A stretch of 64,000 nucleotides of DNA from Serripes groenlandicus (GCA_031761405.1 JASEVX010000001.1:20239584-20303583), one strand, 5' to 3'; counted from the stretch's first letter, positions 1-12,059 are shown. Notes: generated by a model from the sequence alone, not told the origin. Numbers and translations are program-made.

Positions 1-200
1 GCAGGGACGTCAAAACAATTTCAAACCTCGTGGCTAGGTTGAAGCGTATTAGTGACGAGCGCAGTCCCACACTTACGCAAATTATGAATAAGATATTGAA
101 CTGCTGAAATAAATATTAGTTACACGTGCGAGGAGAGCTAGTTTATTCTACACACAATCTCACAAAAACCTTCAGAAGCACTCGTTCAGGGTTACTCATT

Positions 201-520
201 GGCTCGATGGTGTAGTGGTAGAGCGTCCGCCTCGGTCATACCAAATACTTTAATATGTCCTCCTTGGCGCTCAGGGTTGTGGGATTAGCATTACGACGGA
301 CTTGCTGGTGTCAGGATAAATGGACCAGAAGTACTGGTAACTTACCCAGGAGCCGCTGTGATATAACAGAACAATTGTTGAAAGCGGCGTTGAATATCAA
401 ACAACTAATTAATCAAGTAATCACAATCAATCAATCAACCACAATCAATCAATCAATCAATCAATCAACCACAATCAATCAATAAATAAATAAATAAATA
501 AATCAATCAATCAGACGTAC
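201..520 (+). mobile_element. SINE-A copy, B box deleted, long (ATCA)n and (AAAT)n tail
   Basis: The head TGGTGTAGTGGTAGAGCG is a tRNA A box. The usual anticodon-to-B-box part is missing: GCCTCG runs straight into GTCATACCAAATACTT. The body (GCTCAGGGTTGTGGGATTAGC, TGGTGTCAGGATAAA, GTTGAAAGCGGCGTT) matches the other SINE-A copies. The tail is ATCA repeats with a run of AAAT. The missing B box would make this copy unable to use RNA polymerase III. Confidence 0.8.
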
Positions 521-617
521 TCGGTTTTATTAAGACGTTTGTAAGAACCATTCGGAATATATTTCTCTCCTAAAGTTGGAATTAGCAGGGGACGAAACCG
601 GTCTGAATCGGTCTGTT

Positions 618-821
618 GTATTAGGGTTTCAGGCCGTTTTCAACATTTTTTTCAGTTATATCACGATGACAGTTCACATATTCATTATCCCTAGGTAAAC
701 AAACCAGGACTTGACTAGGAAATGTGCCTTGTCCAACGGCACTCCCCTAAGGACGTCGTCTTGATCGAACCCGGGACGCCAAGTTTCTAATCCCGACACT
801 AACCACTCGGATACAACGGAT
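618..821 (-). mobile_element. SINE-K copy with a tRNA-like head
   Basis: On the minus strand a head with GTATCCGAGTGGTTAG and a B box GGGTTCGATC is followed by the body GCACATTTCCTAGTC and a GTTGAAAACGGCCTGAAA tail. The same order is found at 47945-48100 (minus) and, interrupted, at 13992-14515 (plus). It is a retrotransposed element, not a tRNA gene. Confidence 0.7.
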
Positions 822-1380
822 TTCTTCGGAGTAAGTCAAACTCAATACGTCTTAGAAAGTTTATAGTATTGCTTCCTTCCTCATAGCTCAAGTTTGTGAG
901 AATTTCATTGTGTCTGATTCTGATCCGAGTACTCAATGAAAACTTACCTGGTATCAGGAAAGTCGTCAGGAAAAAGAGAAACCAGTCTGACATCTGGAAA
1001 TTGGAATGTTTAGTTTTGATGCAGTTATGACAACATTTTGAAAAAGATCATTTTTTTTCTCTCTTTCCTATGATGTTTTCGAGTATCGGCCGTCTACTTC
1101 TAAGACGTAAAATACGATCTGTATCAACAAAATGTTTATTTTTCATAACCTCCGTGTACCATCACCCCAAGCGATGAACGATTCGTACGTCTACTCTAAT
1201 ATGTCATAAATATGACGGGATCACCCCAAGTCAGGTACCACACTGATTCTGACAGGGGTCACGCGGAGTGCCCGGATTATGACCCCGTTTTCTTTCTAAT
1301 TTGCATATTTTCAATGATGATACAACCTTTGGGGTAAGACTAGTGAGTAGTGGGTTTGATAATATGTTTAACTCCTTTTG
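822..1380. other. Spacer with no recognised feature
   Basis: Mixed AT-rich sequence. No coding frame of convincing composition, tRNA or clear repeat boundary was seen. Confidence 0.5.
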
Positions 1381-1399
1381 ATACGAGTTTGCTCTATCA

Positions 1400-1600
1400 G
1401 CGTCAATGGCAATATATGATGTTTGTGCATACAATACAGATTCAGGTGAGACAGCTCGTTTTTTCGTTTCACCTGAAATCAGCATTGCTTGCTTTTAAGT
1501 TATCAAAATATTGCAAAAATATTATAACATGAAAAATATAGTCGCCCGATTTTGTATATGGAAGAGTCTACTTTATGACATATTGCGCTGAAAGGGTTAA
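1400..1600. mobile_element. T3 foldback element, decayed left end
   Basis: The body shares ACAATACAGATTCAGGTGA, the central GACAGCTCG hairpin arm and GGAAGAGTCTACTTTA with the intact T3 copies at 23106 and 41608. The right end is GCGCTGAAAGGGTTAA. The left terminus is mutated. Confidence 0.7.
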
Positions 1601-2530
1601 GGAGATATACGTGTTGTAATACACGTAACAAAATTAATAAAATCCAATAACTTGAAATTGGATAACCAATTATCATTGTGACGTTTGTCTACATAATTCA
1701 AATACAATGGACAAGCGATAACACGACGTGAAAAGGAGATCAATAAATTACTTCGAGTTTTCGACGTGTTTCAAAGATCCCTCGATTGATGCCTAATTTA
1801 CTGATATATTTCCAGCTGCATAGTTGCTTCATACTTATGTGTTTACTATGAAAAGCGAGCCAGTGATAAAATCCTATCAAGAAAATTGTGTAACAACAAT
1901 AATGAAAATCAAAACTGCTGTTACGTTGGTTTCATAAGACGTCTGTTCCAGGAAAGGGTTCGAGTAACGAGATATTCAAATGTTTTACTTGTTCAAGTTA
2001 TCGCTAGTCCAATGTACATGTGTAGTAGTTATATATCATTTTTTGTAATAATTGATAACAATTTAGTAAAACGTCGGTCTGTTTAAACATGGATATGAAG
2101 AAACATTAACATTGGACGAAACGAAACAATTGAGAACATAATTATCATAAGTATATTTATATTATATATGATATATATAATAAAACGGTAACGCCTAGAT
2201 ATAACATGTGAAAAACGAACAATATCATCGTCTACATACTTTAAGTATAATCAGAGACGTACTTTTAACAACACACAATATATATTTAAATAACACTGAT
2301 GTCTTACACGCGTTGCCCTCTGTGAACATGCGCTTCCATAACGAAGAACGAACAAATGCCATATCCAACATTGCGCTCAAATAGGCTGTGTTACATGTGT
2401 GAGAAGCATCTTTTCTACGTTTTACTTTTATTCATAGAAATGAATCTGACATTGACCATTAAGGAACATTTTGATATTGCATTGTACCATAACAATTAGT
2501 GAAGTATATAGTCAAATGTTAGTAGTTATG
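1601..2530. other. AT-rich spacer
   Basis: Very AT-rich sequence with short runs of TATA repeats near 2160. No gene, RNA or repeat boundary was recognised. Confidence 0.5.
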
Positions 2531-2640
2531 GCTGCCCTTCTAAGCGCTCGGGGTTGCGAGGTTAGACTTACGACTGACTGGCTGGTGTCAGGATAAATTT
2601 ACCCAGGATACGCCGACAATTCTGTTTTGGATCATCCTCA
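2531..2640 (+). mobile_element. SINE-A fragment (body only)
   Basis: Carries GCGCTCGGGGTTGCGAG, ACGACTGACTGGCTGGTGTC and AGGATAAATTTACCCAGG from the middle of SINE-A. Head and tail are missing. Confidence 0.65.
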
Positions 2641-3110
2641 TATATGAATGTGTTATATCGGATTAATGCTTATGCTTCATTCATGACTTTGTTAAAATAT
2701 GTATATACTTTTTGTATGTAACTAGATACTATGTAAAGTGTGTTGCAGAATAAAGAATATCGGTCAACATATCTACATTGTTACTTATCGTTTACCTTAT
2801 ATACATGTTATTTCTCGAAACAAGGGTGGACAATTTTGATGCAATGTTGAAATTGCAATTGCACCTTTTGTATCAATGTTAACAAAAAGTCGTGTGTTCT
2901 AAAGGCATCAAATATCGTCGGTATCAGAGAAAGGGTTACACAGCGTGTGTTTATGTCAATTGCGATGGAGATGTGTCAGAGGATGGTTCCATTTGAGCCA
3001 ATGCATGAGAAAGGGTACCAGTTTGCATTTCTGAAGTGTAGGTTCAGATAATCTTGCCCACATGCCAAGTCCTATCAGAATCTTCACAATTTGTTTTGAG
3101 CCATTTCTCT
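2641..3110. other. AT-rich spacer
   Basis: No coding or RNA feature. A diverged fragment of the T1 right end (GTCTGCTGCAGAGG and GTGGGAAAGGGTAAA) follows at about 3110-3190. Confidence 0.4.
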
Positions 3111-3246
3111 TTTTGTCAAATTGTTTTCAAAAGTAGTCTGCTGCAGAGGTTTCCGTGTCAGCAAGCGTCATCAAGTGGGAAAGGGTAAAGCTTTATAGCA
3201 TTCGACTGATGGCAAGTTAGGCTACTACTGTTAATTAAATTGTCCA

Positions 3247-3425
3247 ACCAACTTGTGTCAGTAATGTGTGAACAACGTAGATCTGAATCTAAACTGTTCA
3301 CAAAAGCCAACTCGTTCCTTTTCCCATAGAGCTGGAGTTAGCAAACTTGTGTCAGTAATGTGTGAACAATGTAGAGATCTGGATCTAAACTGTTCACAGA
3401 AGCCAACTCGTTCCTTTTCCCATGG
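3247..3425 (+). repeat. Two direct copies of a ~90-bp unit
   Basis: AACTTGTGTCAGTAATGTG through to CTCGTTCCTTTTCCCAT occurs twice with few differences. Related text (GGATCTACACTG, ACAAAAGCCG) recurs near 7070-7200 and 46300, so the unit comes from a dispersed family. Confidence 0.75.
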
Positions 3426-3727
3426 ACGGGTTCATATAATCCCTGGGTCGATTGAAAGATGATCGGGTTTCTTTGTCTTATTGATTACACGTGACATTAA
3501 TGATTGCAGAATCACTGGTCAATCCGTACCACTGACCATCATGTGAGCGGGGTGAGTTATGGAACTGGTCACCTCGTGTGGTCAGTCTGGAAAATTGACG
3601 TTTTAATTTTATTACAAATGTAATATGAACGCGATGGGGGAGTTCATGGCGTATTTACTTAATATTCTGGCATTATCTTTGACGATAACAGACATAATCC
3701 TTATACAAGTATTCATTATCACGAATC

Positions 3728-4165
3728 CAGCATGGCCGAATGGTTCACGGCGTTTGGCGTTTGATACCGCACGTCCCGCAGTCGTGGTGGAGTACCCAAG
3801 GACAAGACACATTCATGTCGATCTTAAATAGCTCAGTCGGTAGCGACGGGGGCTGTCAATTCAGGGATTGTGAGTTCGAAGCCTAGCTACATCAAAATAC
3901 CATCCGACGTTTTGACAAAAGTCACTGTGGCAAGCGTCATTCGTCTTTCAGGAATGGGCTTAAAGTATATGTTGGACAGCAGTCAGTTGCTTGGATAGAC
4001 TGTTAGGTGGAGTATTGTTGAGTGAAAGCAATTAAACACATGGATAGGTGAACTTGCCGCCCTTATACGACTTAACAATTGTTGAAACTGTGGTAAACCC
4101 TAATCATTCAAGCACATTTCCTAGCCTACTACTGGTTAGTTTGCCTAGGGGTTATGGATAAATCG
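3728..4165 (+). mobile_element. SINE-K interrupted by SINE-J
   Basis: A tRNA-like head (GGCCGAATGGTTCACGGCG) and the K body up to CAAGACACATT come first. A SINE-J of the same strand occupies about 3827-4105 (TAGCTCAGTCGGTAGCGAC A box, GTGAGTTCGAAGCC B box). The K body then resumes at CACATTTCCTAGCCTAC. CAAGACACATT before and CAAGCACATTT after may be a worn target duplication. Confidence 0.6.
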
Positions 4166-4176
4166 TCCTCTTGGTA

Positions 4177-4388
4177 TTAACATTTTCAGCGCCGAATTGT
4201 TTAAAGTAGACTATTCCATGTTCAAAATTGGGCGTCTCCATTTCTCATGTAATACAAGTTTGGACTATTTTGATAACTAAAAGGCAAACAATGCTGATTT
4301 AAGGTGAGACAGCTCGTTAGGAGCTGACTCACCTGAATCAGTATTGTTTGCAAAAACCTCAATATTGCCTGTAGCGCTGAAGAGTTAA
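4177..4388. mobile_element. T3 foldback element
   Basis: Bounded by TTAA on both sides, with TTTCAGCGCCGAATTG inside the left end and TAGCGCTGAAGAG at the right. The centre GTGAGACAGCTCG / GAGCTGACTCAC is a hairpin. Orientation is inverted relative to the copy at 41608. Confidence 0.8.
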
Positions 4389-4570
4389 TATGTTAACTTG
4401 ATTAAAGGCCGTGATAGAACTGAAACACTATTACAAACGACTTTAGCAACATCAAAAATAAACCATACATTAAAAATTAAACATATAATACAAAACATTG
4501 TGTCACATATAGTGAATGTATACTTTTTTGTATCTGGCAGTAAACACTAGGTTTTCCTGGCTGAAAAAGA

Positions 4571-4864
4571 ATTGATTGATTGGGGTTTAACGCCGTTTTT
4601 AACAATTTCTCAGTCATATCACGGCGACCAGTTCACCTACTCATGTGTTTCCTGGTTTCTCACACCAGTACTCCACATAACAATCTTCCCAAGCAACTGG
4701 CTGCTTTTCCACATAGACTTAGCCCATTGGTGGAAGACGAATGACGCATGTCGCAATGACTTTTGTAAAACGTTGGAAAGAAAGTTGGCCGAGCCGGGAT
4801 TCTAACTCACAACCCCTGGATTGACAGACCGCGTCGTTACCGACTGAGCTACCGGGACTCGGTA
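4571..4864 (-). mobile_element. SINE-J, full length with 10-bp target duplication
   Basis: Read on the minus strand: GTAGCTCAGTCGGTAACGA (A box), GGGGTTGTGAGTTAGAATCCC (B box, one base off), a body with CATTCGTCTTCCACCAATGG and a GGCGTTAAACCCCAATCAAT tail. The direct repeat CTGAAAAAGA at 4561-4570 and 4865-4874 flanks it exactly, as expected for LINE-driven insertion. Confidence 0.88.
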
Positions 4865-4937
4865 CTGAAAAAGATATGCAGCTTTAAGCAGCCTCTGCTT
4901 TTATTCACCCTCGCCTTGCATAATTAACTTTTTGGTG

Positions 4938-5523
4938 GCTTTAAAGCGACTGAAATCCAGATAGCACGAAAAAAAAAAAAAAAATCGAATTCGCCCTAAA
5001 TGTTATTTAAAAATACCACGGAATCCTTCAGACGGGCACCTTGCAACGATCACGTGATATAACTATATAACGGTTCACACTGACAGGCGTGTACAGTTAT
5101 ACACAATTTACACGTTTGGCGGAGTCGAACGACAGTAATCATAGAGATTTGTTTGTGATTGCAAGAGCTCCTCGTGATTTTGCATAAAACCTTCATGGTA
5201 TTAAAAGGTTTCATTTAATGCGCATGCGTCCTATCGGTCATGTGACGACTCTTCAATTCACGTGACGACTTTTCAAGTCACGTGATGAATGAGATTAAAA
5301 GCATCGAAAGCTATTTATAAACTTACCCCGTTACTGACGGGGTAGAATTTGTGATGGAAAAAGTATCGAAAACAAGACAATCTCACCGATTATAGGGGTA
5401 TGTAATATGTCAGTTATCATATTTTAATGCCCCAAATACAAAAAATAACACTTATTTTCTTAAAATTGGATTTCTTTTTTTTTTTCGACAGTTGGGTATC
5501 TTGAGTTCAGTCGCTTTAAGTCG
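4938..5523. mobile_element. Candidate DNA element with terminal inverted repeats
   Basis: CTTTAAAGCGACTGAAATC with an A-rich run near the left end is mirrored by a T-rich run and GAGTTCAGTCGCTTTAAG at the right end. The interior has no open frame but holds CACGTGA/TCACGTGA repeats at 5050-5290. Length is about 586 bp. Confidence 0.6.
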
Positions 5524-5529
5524 ATATCT

Positions 5530-6660
5530 AAACGTTAAAGAACATACCAAAAAGCCATTGATTAAAACGTCAGAGACTACGTCACGCACCAGATCGCCTC
5601 AAACTACAAACAACTTCCGGATAAAATAAACCTCTTGGGCTTTAAAGCCATGGTAAAGTGAAAGATCAGACGAGTAAGTGCGTACGTTCAGTTTCGTCTT
5701 CGCCTTTGTCGGTTCGACTACATAAAAGGAACAGCTGATTTATGTTCCGATAAAACAATACAAACATAGTTCAGCAGTGTCCACATCTAAAATATATGCA
5801 TTAGATGCAAAACGTTGATACATATAATACCAATAACCCCTTAACATCAAGGTATGTATTCTGTTGCCTTACCGTTTGCTTTGAAAATGTTTAATGTGTA
5901 CAGATCAGGTTTACATGACTATTCACTGTTATTACCCAACAATATTGACCCGGTCCTGACTTCTAATGCCTATTATGTAAATTATCATGAAGGACAGGAA
6001 TATTCATTAAATTAGCGATTTGATTTATGAAAACACACATAATTAGATCAATGGACAACAGTTTAGAATGATATATATCACATCGAAATCCCATTACTCA
6101 AATGTCATATGACGCTACTAGTTTGGTTTCCAGTCTTACGCTCAAGTCGGTGTTACAATTTGGAACCAAACTATGAAAATGACGTTACGTCAGCGGTTTG
6201 ACGTTATATAACTTTTGGCGCCAAAACTGGAAAATTTCATGTAAATTTCTTTTCGAAATATGCCTCATAAATCACTTCATGTGATACATAGAATTTCTCA
6301 CCCGAGATTATTTATCTCATATCTCGTTAAATAAGCTGATTATGACGCTCTTCTAGGCTCGCAGCATATCATCCTAGTAAACTCGTTTATTTAAAGTGGT
6401 AATAAATAAACACTCATGAAATATCCTATTTTAACACAAAGTTCAATATAGGCATCTGAATTTTAATTTGAGAAAATTTGGAAAGACACAAAACGAAAGA
6501 TCGTGTTTTAAGCTACTACAAAATAGCTTCTCTATATGAATCATATACAATGATAAATAATGACGTCTGAGTTTTCGTTTAAGACAATTTCGATAACACG
6601 AAAACGACACCATCATTGTAATTATTGTATATGCACCATATAGCGAGATTAAATTATGGT
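5530..6660. other. Spacer with no recognised feature
   Basis: AT-rich sequence without a convincing open frame, RNA gene or repeat boundary. Confidence 0.5.
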
Positions 6661-6665
6661 AGCTT

Positions 6666-6895
6666 TTAACCCTTTCCCTCATATAGACGCTTTCTGACGC
6701 CTTTGCAGCAGCTGGCTTTTTGAAAACATAGTAACAAAAGAAGAAATTGCACAAAACGTGCAATTTCTCCTTTTGTCACAATGTTTTCCACTTTTAGTCA
6801 TAGGTTATCCATTCAATTATAGAGATTTTCCATTATTTGACAAAATATGTTCAAAGTCGTCTGCTGCAGAATTGTCGTATGAGGGAAATGGTTAA
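6666..6895. mobile_element. T1 foldback element, 230 bp, TTAA-bounded
   Basis: TTAACCCTTTCCC at the left and GGGAAATGGTTAA at the right. Inside are the CTGCAGCAG / CTGCTGCAG arms and a central hairpin ATTGCACAAAACGTGCAAT. In other copies the hairpin stem reads GCTC/GAGC instead of GCAC/GTGC. No open frame of its own. Confidence 0.85.
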
Positions 6896-7019
6896 CACGG
6901 TCTTGAGTGGATTTTATCCAAGTTTCTCAAATGAAAATTCAGACGCCTGTGAAGCAATTTACAATAGAAATAATTGTGCCTCTCGATGAGAAAATAAAAC
7001 AGGTTGACATTTCTGAACA

Positions 7020-7210
7020 GTGTAGGTTCAGATCACAGTTTCCACTTTGTCAGTCTTATCAGCATCTACACACGTTGACATAGCTTTCTAACAGGTATGT
7101 GTAAGTAATATGTGTAACAATGTACATCTGAATCAGACTGTGCGGATGCACAAGCTGATCCGGATCTATACTGTACACAAAAGCCGCTTTTGGCATATTC
7201 CCATGCACTG
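7020..7210. repeat. Dispersed repeat fragment (GTAGGTTCAGATCA family)
   Basis: GTGTAGGTTCAGATC, GCACAAGCTGATCCGGATC and CTGTACACAAAAGCCG recur in altered form at 3247-3425, 39600, 46290 and 60700. Ends are not clear. Confidence 0.45.
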
Positions 7211-7229
7211 CCTCGTGTGGTGTTGTCGA

Positions 7230-7945
7230 ACAAGGCGGGTTACAGGAGGAGGCAAGCACGGTCAACCATGACACAACACCATAACTCACGCGCTTTAAAA
7301 TCTCGTCTGTCTGTTACTCAATCTGAAATCTGCAACTTGTCAATTACTATCAAGCCATAATCCCTAATCATGAGCCAATGGAACCCTAATAAGCGTCCGT
7401 CCACGCCATCCCATAATTCACCGGCGTTCTTATCTATTTCCGGCACGCTGGGCTGCCATTTTGAATCTATTTTCATGACGTAACGAGACAACTTTATCGC
7501 GTCAATTTTGGCCTATTAGATAAACTAATTCGACAATTTTATTGGGTCGTGCATTTGAATGGGCTTATCATACATGTAATTCACGTAAACGATAGAAATT
7601 TGAAATGGTTATTTCATATTTCAATTGAAAATTGCTATGATTAGATAGCAAGATATGAAGCCCTACGCACTATATCAAGCGAGGATAGGAAAGAAGCTTT
7701 TGCCTTAACATATGATTGACTGGAATGTAACTGATGTAGTCGGATTACTATCATCATAATTTTAATCATACTATCATTAATATTATCTTATTTTAGCATG
7801 AGAGTTTTATATATTTAGCTAGAAGGTCAAGACCTATGTGGCAACACATTACAAAATTACAACTATGATAAGACATTACATGTCAAACATGGCTGTTTGT
7901 CTTTTTCAATACTATCTACATTTTTGTATCACATATGCATTACAC
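7230..7945. other. Spacer with no recognised feature
   Basis: Mixed sequence between a repeat fragment and the GAT microsatellite. Nothing supported. Confidence 0.45.
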
Positions 7946-7949
7946 ATAT

Positions 7950-8128
7950 TTTGATGATGATGACAATTATGTTGACGAAGATGATGACAATGATGATGAC
8001 GATGATTATGATTGTGATGATGACGATGATTATGATTGTGATGATGGCGATGATTATGATTGTGATGATGACGATGATTATGCTGACGATGGTGATTATG
8101 CCAATGAATTGAAATGCTAATGATGATG
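7950..8128 (+). repeat. (GAT/GAC)n microsatellite
   Basis: Runs of GATGATGAC with an imperfect GATTATGATTGTGATGATGA superunit repeated about four times. Open frames across it are only Asp, Met or His runs. Confidence 0.9.
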
Positions 8129-8139
8129 ATAATGATGAT

Positions 8140-8465
8140 GATCATAATATCATCAACATCATCATAGTCATCATCATCATCATCATCAATATTATCATCA
8201 GCATCCTCATCATCATCATCAACATCATCACCATAATCATCAATATCTACATCATCATCATCAACATAATCGTAATCTTCATCATGATCATCCCCATAAT
8301 CATCAATATCTACATCATCATCATCATCATCAACATCATCGTAATGTTCATCATGATGATCAATATAACCATCAATATCTACATCATCATAATCATCATT
8401 ATCATCATCAACATCAATGTAATCTTCATCATCATCATCATCATCACCATAATCATCAATATCTA

Positions 8466-8505
<40 letters not shown>

Positions 8506-8515
8506 GTAATCTTCA
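8140..8515 (+). repeat. (ATC)n microsatellite, opposite polarity
   Basis: Runs of CATCAT with a repeated superunit AATCATCAATATCTACATC. It is complementary to the GAT array just before it, so the two could pair as a large imperfect hairpin. Confidence 0.9.
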
Positions 8516-8636
8516 TTATCAAGGATTCCTCCAGAACAGAAGGGAAAACTAATAAAACACAGAAGATAGCAAGATCCTGTAATAAAAGTTATTACGAGCT
8601 TGAACCTCTCTATGTACCCCCGATCATGTGATAGGT

Positions 8637-8837
8637 TTAACCCTTTCCCACATACACAAAATCTACAGCAGACGACTTTGAAAACATAGTGACAAAAACC
8701 TAAAAAATATCTATAAAAGATATCTTAATTGTTAAATTACGTTAAACACATTGTGGCCAAAGCCACAATGTTTTCAAAAGTCGTCTGCTGCTATTGCGTC
8801 AAAATCCGTCTGCAAAAAATCTTGGAAAAAGGGTTAA
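8637..8837. mobile_element. T1 foldback element, 201 bp
   Basis: TTAACCCTTTCCCACATACA at the left, GGAAAAAGGGTTAA at the right, both with TTAA. The central hairpin is shortened to TGTGGCCAAAGCCACA, so the usual ATTGCTC stem has been lost. Confidence 0.85.
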
Positions 8838-10495
8838 CCTCAGTTTACCCGACGCTTCTAATCAACGAAATCTCCGAGCGTCCATGTTTTCTTGACCCCG
8901 GCCCGCTAATAATTATAAGTTCGTACGTTGTTCGCGTTCAAATTTTCCTGTCAAAAATACCATCTATCTTTGTAATTGACTGCACTGTATGGCGCATCCA
9001 TAATGCCCGACGCTGGGTTACCCCCACCCTTAACCCGGCCTGGTATAAATACACGTGAACTGCTTCGACTCATCATAGGTAATGCTGTCAACGGGCGTCT
9101 TTGGGTTTTCTTTTCAAAGAAATATTGAAATATTGTCCAAAAGGGACAGTTGTTTGGTCTTTCCTTTATTTGTGTTTAATTTGGTAACATCAACGTTATA
9201 TATGCCAGCATTGCAATCTCGATATAAGCTTACATTTTGAAAAACTAGCATTTTAACCCTTTGATAATGCACCACTTCATGTTACGATATGACACACCAT
9301 AGAAGAAGAAGCACTTGATACACATTGGAAATGTCACATTTACTATGTTTTTGAAATAATCCTTTTGCAACCAAAATGTTTAGTTTTTATCGTCTGCCCT
9401 ACTTGGTAGCAGGGTGGCGTTTCGGATCAAACGTCTGTCGTTTGTCTTTATGTTTGTTCGTCATACTTTGATTTTTTTAGGGAACTGAGAAGTGGCAGAG
9501 GACATATCAGCATTCAGAATGAGGAAATGCTTTCTCGGTTGATCATTAATAACGAAAAAAAAGAATTATTAAAAACCCTTTTTTCCTTTCCTTTGTCGAC
9601 GCTTCAACCATGCTGCTGTCAAAAGCAAATACATTTTGCAAATATTGATTCGTCAAAATTATCATTTTAAATCATGCTTTTAGACTATATTGGGAAATAA
9701 AACACAGAGAAATGACGAATGTATTTCTCTTAGAACGCCAGATATACTGAACAATCAAACCCAAAGTTTAACAAAAGAACAATTTCTCCTTTTGCCAAAA
9801 TGTTCTCCAAAGACATCTCCTACAAAAGCGTCTACATGTGAAAAAAGGGTGAGGCCAATCAAAGCAACAAAACAAAACAAAAACAGAGACAAATACAAAG
9901 CAATAGTATTTCAACAGTACACAACGGACCATACAAGACGCCGCCATGGGCGTGCCAACAGCCATAGTGAAGGGTTTCGCGCTCGGTAATATTCGCGTTC
10001 GTTATGATCAGTATGACTGAAATTCGAGAGATGAACTTTTCGATTAGGGGTTCGTAACCCGCCATGACCTGCCACAAAACACAGTTGAGATAACCGCTAC
10101 CTTCCTTTGTAACATGATCACATGACCTCTCGGTCTCAGACCACGTGATATCACGTGGTATTGCTAGTTTTTCTTTCATGTTGGATTTCGACCGTCAGTT
10201 TTAATTTGGGTGTACTAAAATGCTGAATTAAGTGCAGAAAACGGCAATTGAATTGAATGATATTCTTCTTTTAATTCTGAGTTACCAATGTTTAAATTAT
10301 ATTATCTTAATATGACAACAGTCGACGACTTTTAAAACCATTGCATGTGATGCGCATTTCTCCTTTTACCTCAGTAATTTGAATTCTTTATCAAAATGTA
10401 TGCTTCTCATTTTTAGGTGTGACCTTTTTTCTTTAGATACTTTCGAGAGCAGACGACATTAAAAATCGAGTAAATGGTTAAGTCAATAAAATAGA
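8838..10495. other. Spacer; possible TATA box at 9044; worn T1 fragments
   Basis: No gene was recognised. TATAAAT at 9044-9050 follows a CG-containing stretch and could be a core promoter, but no coding exon follows. A worn T1 middle lies at about 9768-9850 (TTTCTCCTTTTGCCAAAATG) and another near 10320-10470. Confidence 0.4.
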
Positions 10496-10498
10496 AAA

Positions 10499-10615
10499 TT
10501 AACCCTTTCCAGCATACAACAAGTCTGGAGCAGGCGACTTCAAAACATGTTTGCAAAACTAAGCTAATTCTCAATAAATTAAAGTATAACTGTTGCAATA
10601 GGAGAAACTGCTCGT
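10499..10615. mobile_element. T1 left half
   Basis: TTAACCCTTTCCAGCATACA at the left and GGAGAAACTGCTCG at the centre. The right half is not recognisable. Confidence 0.6.
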
Positions 10616-10702
10616 ATTGAAATTTTTTGGTAAAAGTATAAGCTTAAGCTATACCAATGTGAGCTAGTTAAAGGCTGTTTTATTGTAGTCAGTTATAATA
10701 TA

Positions 10703-10948
10703 TGAGCCATTCCACAAGAAAACCAAGATCGTGGACTCCGGATCAGCCTAGGCATGCCGCGCAGGCTAACTCGGACGTTCACTTTTCGCTTCCTGTGGAT
10801 TTTCTGTCTCAGGAATAATTTCGCTATACCTCTGTTCCCCTAAGACGGAATTTGTCGGCCTGGATTAACCTGCGCGGACTGCGAAGGCTGATCTGCGTTG
10901 ATACATTACGCAAAGTCCATAATGTTGGTTTTCTCGTTGAACGGCTTA
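10703..10948. mobile_element. C1 element
   Basis: Ends TGAGCCATTCCACAAGAAAACC and GTTTTCTCGTTGAACGGCTTA are inverted copies. The interior has GATCAGCCTAGGCATGCCGC, TCCTGTGGATTTTCTGTCTC and CTGCGCGGACTGCGAAGG in the order shared by all C1 copies. No open frame. Confidence 0.8.
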
Positions 10949-11820
10949 TATGATCATTCTCAAATGTTTGAATTGTTCATTGATATTCTTGAAGTAAAGT
11001 TATCCGTTTTTCTACATATTACTGAAACTTCATGCATAACAATGTGTTACCATTTATATAAAAGAAAAAACAACAACAAAATACCATAACCAACATGTAG
11101 TACATTATAGAATCTGGTTTCAATTGTGATTGTTTATCATGTTTTTTTTTTCTAAAACTAAATAAGTTTTGCTTTTTGATGAACAACCTTATAACATTTG
11201 CGTCATATGTACAGCCGGATCAACCTGATCATCCGCGCAGTTTGATCGGGATCTTCAATATTCGTACATGAGTCAATGAGAGTGTTCTGAAAGAAGTACC
11301 AATGTTGATCATTGAGCATGGCTGTGTAGGCATAGTTTCCATCTATATACTGTACATGTGAGATAATTACTATCACCTTCGTTCTCAAATGATAAACATG
11401 AATAACCATAGTCCAACGTTATCGCTTTTGCATAACGTTTTATGCAAGCAGACATGAAATAACTTCACAAGACAAAGGAAGAAAGAAAAATATTTGAAAG
11501 GATGAACAAGCGTTGTTTTGTGCAATAACCGCATACTCTCACGTCATCATGTTCCGAATTTGACATTTGGTAACAATAAAACACGGTGTCCGTGAGAAAT
11601 GACCAATTTCGGACAGGGTCAGTTCGACTGGCCAGCGTCTCTTTGAAAATTAATCCGTGTCCCTTTCATCAGTAGTGTTGCTTTTTTTGTGATTCATTAT
11701 TCATAGCGCAGGAAATTTGATACGCGTCATGGAAAATCAACCTTCTCCGGTCAGAAATGGAGATAGATGCTAACAGTAGTCCTTTATCACGTGTATTTAT
11801 CGCGCATTTGCAGAAGATGA
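10949..11820. other. AT-rich spacer
   Basis: No coding or RNA feature. A GATCAACCTGATCATCCGCG fragment near 11215 belongs to a dispersed repeat. Confidence 0.4.
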
Positions 11821-11948
11821 CCGTTGAAAACGTTGTGAGCAATATCTCCTTTTGCAGCAATGTTTTCAACTCTATTCAATACTATTTTGTCTAGATATTT
11901 TCTAAGTCGCCTGCTGCAGATTTACTGTATGTGGGAAAGGGTGGTTAA
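11821..11948. mobile_element. T1 right half
   Basis: TCTCCTTTTGCAGCAATGTT, GTCGCCTGCTGCAGATTT and TATGTGGGAAAGGGTGGTTAA mark the right half of T1. The left half is lost or mutated. Confidence 0.7.
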
Positions 11949-12059
11949 TAACGATTCAGATTTGATTGAATAATTCCACTTCATTATAATGATACTTAAC
12001 CGAGAAGCTTTATGAATAAAATAACGTTAACTGGCGTACATTGAATACCCTGAACCAGA

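Noticed and set aside
6666..6690. Telomere-like TTAACCC text
   Set aside because: It occurs once per element end and never in tandem; it is a TTAA site plus the T1 terminus.
6443..6763. 106-codon open frame, minus strand
   Set aside because: Its start lies in the left arm of a T1 element; similar short frames recur in other T1 copies.
8284..8631. Ile-rich open frame
   Set aside because: Translation of an ATC microsatellite.
9044..9050. TATA box of an unseen gene
   Set aside because: TATAAAT is common in AT-rich DNA and no coding exon or conserved start follows; kept only as a remark.
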